Shown here piece by piece: positions 32,300 through 33,966 of a stretch of 33,966 nt of DNA. The translations under genes were made by a program, and so were the position numbers. The notes below the pieces were generated by a model that was not told where the DNA came from, did not search any database, and saw only the letters and a program-made list of their open reading frames with translations. Numbering within the stretch: the stretch's first letter is position 1; every line of letters begins with the position of its first letter. The DNA comes from Pararhodobacter sp. (lineage in GTDB: Bacteria; Pseudomonadota; Alphaproteobacteria; Rhodobacterales; Rhodobacteraceae), in assembly GCA_020832545.1 (NCBI GenBank), contig JAFIEK010000041.1:1-33966 (forward strand), read 5' to 3'.

Positions 32300-33861
32300 A
32301 GAGTGTCGCGCAAACCCTTGTAAACTGGCTTGAATCACTTGGCGTTGAGGTGATTTTCGGCATCCCCGGCGTGCATACGATCGAGCTGTATCGCGCGCTC
32401 CCCACGTCTGGCATCCGCCATGTCACGCCGCGCAACGAGGCTGGCGCGGGCTTTATGGCTGACGGCTATGCGCGGGTTTCAGGGCGGTTTGGCGTGGCGC
32501 TTGTAATCACCGGGCCGGGGCTGACCAACATTCTGACGCCGATGGCACAGGCTCGCGCCGATTCCGTGCCGATGCTTGTGATCTCAGGCGTGAACCCACG
32601 CGACACGCTGGGCCGGGGGCTGGGCCATCTGCACGAGTTGCCCGACCAGCTTGCGCTCAGCGCCACGCTTGGCCCGGCCTTTCATCTTGACCAGCCCGAC
32701 GCCCTGCCCGCGATTCTGGGACAAGTCGCACAGGCACTGACCGGGGGGCGTGGCGGGCCGGTGCATATTCAGATCCCGCTCGATCTGATGGATGCCCCGG
32801 TATCCGCCGCGGCCCGTGTCCCGCCCGGCCCGCAACACGCCGTCCAGCCTGACGCAATCGCCCAGGCGAATGCGCTGCTTGCGCAAGCCCGGTCGCCGGT
32901 CATTCTCGCGGGCGGCGGGTGCCGCCGCGCCGGCCCGGCGCTTCAGGCATTGGCCGAGGCTTTGGGCGCACCTGTGATCCTGACCACCAATGCGCGCGGG
33001 CTGATGCATGGCCACGCGCTCACGGTCCCGGCCTCGCCCAGCCTCGCCCCCGTGCGTGATCTGATCCGCAGCGCCGACCGCTTGCTGGTCCTCGGCTCGG
33101 AACTGGGGCCGACGGATTGCGACATGTTCGCCGATGGGGCTTTTCCGGACACCAGCGCCATGATCCGCGTGGATATTGACGCGGCGCAACTGGCCCGACA
33201 TCCCGCCGCGCTTGCGCTGCAAGGCGATGTGGCCGCCCTGCTGCCGCATCTTGCATGCCCCGCCCCCGCCGCTGACGGCCCGGCCCGCGCCGCGCACGCC
33301 CGGCAACAGGCCCGCGCCGCACTGTCGCCCGGCTACGCGGTCGAGGTCGCTGCGCTGGAGGCCTTGCGCAGCGCCTGCCCCGGCGCGATCATGGTGGGCG
33401 ATTCCACCCAGATCGTCTATGCGGGCAACCTTTACTATGATCATGACCGCCCCGGGGGCTGGTTCAACGCCGCCACCGGCTACGGCGCACTGGGGTTTGC
33501 CACCGGGGCGGCGGTGGGCGCGGCGCTGGCAAACCCTTCGGCGCGCGTGATGTGCCTGATCGGCGATGGCGGGCTGATGTTCGCCCCGGGTGAACTGTTA
33601 AGCGCGGCTGAAGAGAGGCTCGACATCACCTTCCTGGTCTTCAACAACTACGGTTTCGGTGAGATCGCGCTGGCGATGCAGAGCGCCGCGGCCGAGGTGC
33701 TGGGCTGCACCCCCACGCCCCCGGATATGGAGGCGCTCGCCCGCGCCTGCGGCCTGCCCTACACCCGCACCACGCTCGACGGCCTCGGCAGGGCCCTACG
33801 CCCTGAACGCGGCCCGCGACTGGTCGAGATCACGCTTCCCCCGGTCAACAGCTTTTCGTGA
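32296..33861 (+). CDS. aruI: ThDP-dependent 2-ketoarginine decarboxylase-like (AruI)
   Basis: 521 residues of the acetolactate-synthase-like family. The N-terminal pyrimidine domain has Glu48 in RNEAGAGFMADGYARVSG, then the middle domain from about 190 (SPVILAGGGCRRAG), and the C-terminal diphosphate domain with GDGG near 422 and NNYGFGE near 450. AruI from Pseudomonas decarboxylates 5-guanidino-2-oxopentanoate to 4-guanidinobutyraldehyde. Coupling to an AruH-like aminotransferase by an ATGA overlap is the main support; acetolactate synthase or another benzoylformate-type decarboxylase is the alternative. The next step, an aldehyde dehydrogenase, is not in the window. Confidence 0.75.
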   Translation: MKSVAQTLVNWLESLGVEVIFGIPGVHTIELYRALPTSGIRHVTPRNEAGAGFMADGYARVSGRFGVALVITGPGLTNILTPMAQARADSVPMLVISGVNPRDTLGRGLGHLHELPDQLALSATLGPAFHLDQPDALPAILGQVAQALTGGRGGPVHIQIPLDLMDAPVSAAARVPPGPQHAVQPDAIAQANALLAQARSPVILAGGGCRRAGPALQALAEALGAPVILTTNARGLMHGHALTVPASPSLAPVRDLIRSADRLLVLGSELGPTDCDMFADGAFPDTSAMIRVDIDAAQLARHPAALALQGDVAALLPHLACPAPAADGPARAAHARQQARAALSPGYAVEVAALEALRSACPGAIMVGDSTQIVYAGNLYYDHDRPGGWFNAATGYGALGFATGAAVGAALANPSARVMCLIGDGGLMFAPGELLSAAEERLDITFLVFNNYGFGEIALAMQSAAAEVLGCTPTPPDMEALARACGLPYTRTTLDGLGRALRPERGPRLVEITLPPVNSFS

Positions 33862-33881
33862 ATCGCCCCTTCATCTTGCCA

Positions 33882-33931
33882 GAAATACGCTGGGGGTGAA
33901 TTGGCGCAGCCAAGAGGGGGCAACGCCCCCT
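33882..33931. repeat. Two-hairpin intergenic repeat, copy 2
   Basis: CTGGGGGTGAAT appears again, followed by TTGGC-GCA-GCCAA (33901-33913) and GGGGGC-AAC-GCCCCC (33916-33930). The small hairpin has a different stem sequence from copy 1 (GCGC/GCGC) but keeps its place, so structure seems conserved more than sequence. It begins about 20 bases after the decarboxylase stop. Confidence 0.75.
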
Positions 33932-33932
33932 T

Positions 33933-33966
33933 CCCCCCCCCCCCGCTGCGTGTGGGCCCCCCCCCC
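33933..33966. other. C homopolymer runs at the window end
   Basis: Twelve C at 33933-33944 and at least ten C at 33957-33966, separated by GCTGCGTGTGGG. Runs of this kind after a G/C hairpin may be real repeat decay or a sequencing or assembly artefact at a contig edge. Confidence 0.5.

Overview
The window looks like chromosomal DNA of a high-GC alphaproteobacterium, most likely a Rhodobacteraceae member (Roseobacter/Rhodobacter relatives). The grounds are a GapR gene, strongly GC-biased codon use, long antisense open frames caused by that bias, and two copies of a two-hairpin intergenic repeat that I associate with this family. No phage, transposase, rRNA or CRISPR array is visible.

Region 1 (1-3900) holds gapR, a sulfotransferase-like protein without a usable P-loop, tRNA-Thr(UGU), a strong intrinsic terminator with no gene in front of it except the tRNA, a multi-spanning membrane protein and an 87-residue orphan. 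The stretch from about 1533 to 3760 is visibly richer in AT than its surroundings.

Region 2 (3914-21562) is an aromatic-catabolism block, nearly all on the minus strand. Read in the direction of transcription it starts at 21562: maleylacetate reductase, then a complete branched-chain-amino-acid-type (HAAT/Liv) ABC transporter (binding protein, G, F, H, M). After a 336-base promoter gap comes a second operon: alpha/beta hydrolase, acyl-CoA-dehydrogenase-fold monooxygenase, flavin reductase, hydroxyquinol 1,2-dioxygenase and a small tautomerase-like protein. A convergent LysR regulator follows. Divergent from it is a third operon with a TfdB/phenol-hydroxylase-type monooxygenase and a second complete Liv-type transporter. 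Together these give uptake of an aromatic compound, hydroxylation to hydroxyquinol (1,2,4-benzenetriol), intradiol cleavage to maleylacetate and reduction to 3-oxoadipate. The layout resembles known resorcinol clusters, with duplicated transport and two unrelated candidate hydroxylases.

Region 3 (21966-27055) holds a LysE/ArgO exporter, an ArsR-rhodanese fusion regulator divergent from an MFS transporter across a perfect operator-like dyad, a 63-residue protein with its own terminator, and edd (Entner-Doudoroff dehydratase) behind two palindromes.

Region 4 (27132-33861) is a guanidino-compound block. A polar amino-acid ABC transporter (binding protein and two permeases, no ATPase gene) diverges from an operon of four tightly coupled genes: a dimethylarginine dimethylaminohydrolase-like amidinohydrolase, a BetI-like TetR regulator, an AruH-like aminotransferase and an AruI-like 2-ketoarginine decarboxylase. 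I infer uptake and catabolism of arginine or methylated arginines. The window ends in runs of C that may be a sequence artefact.
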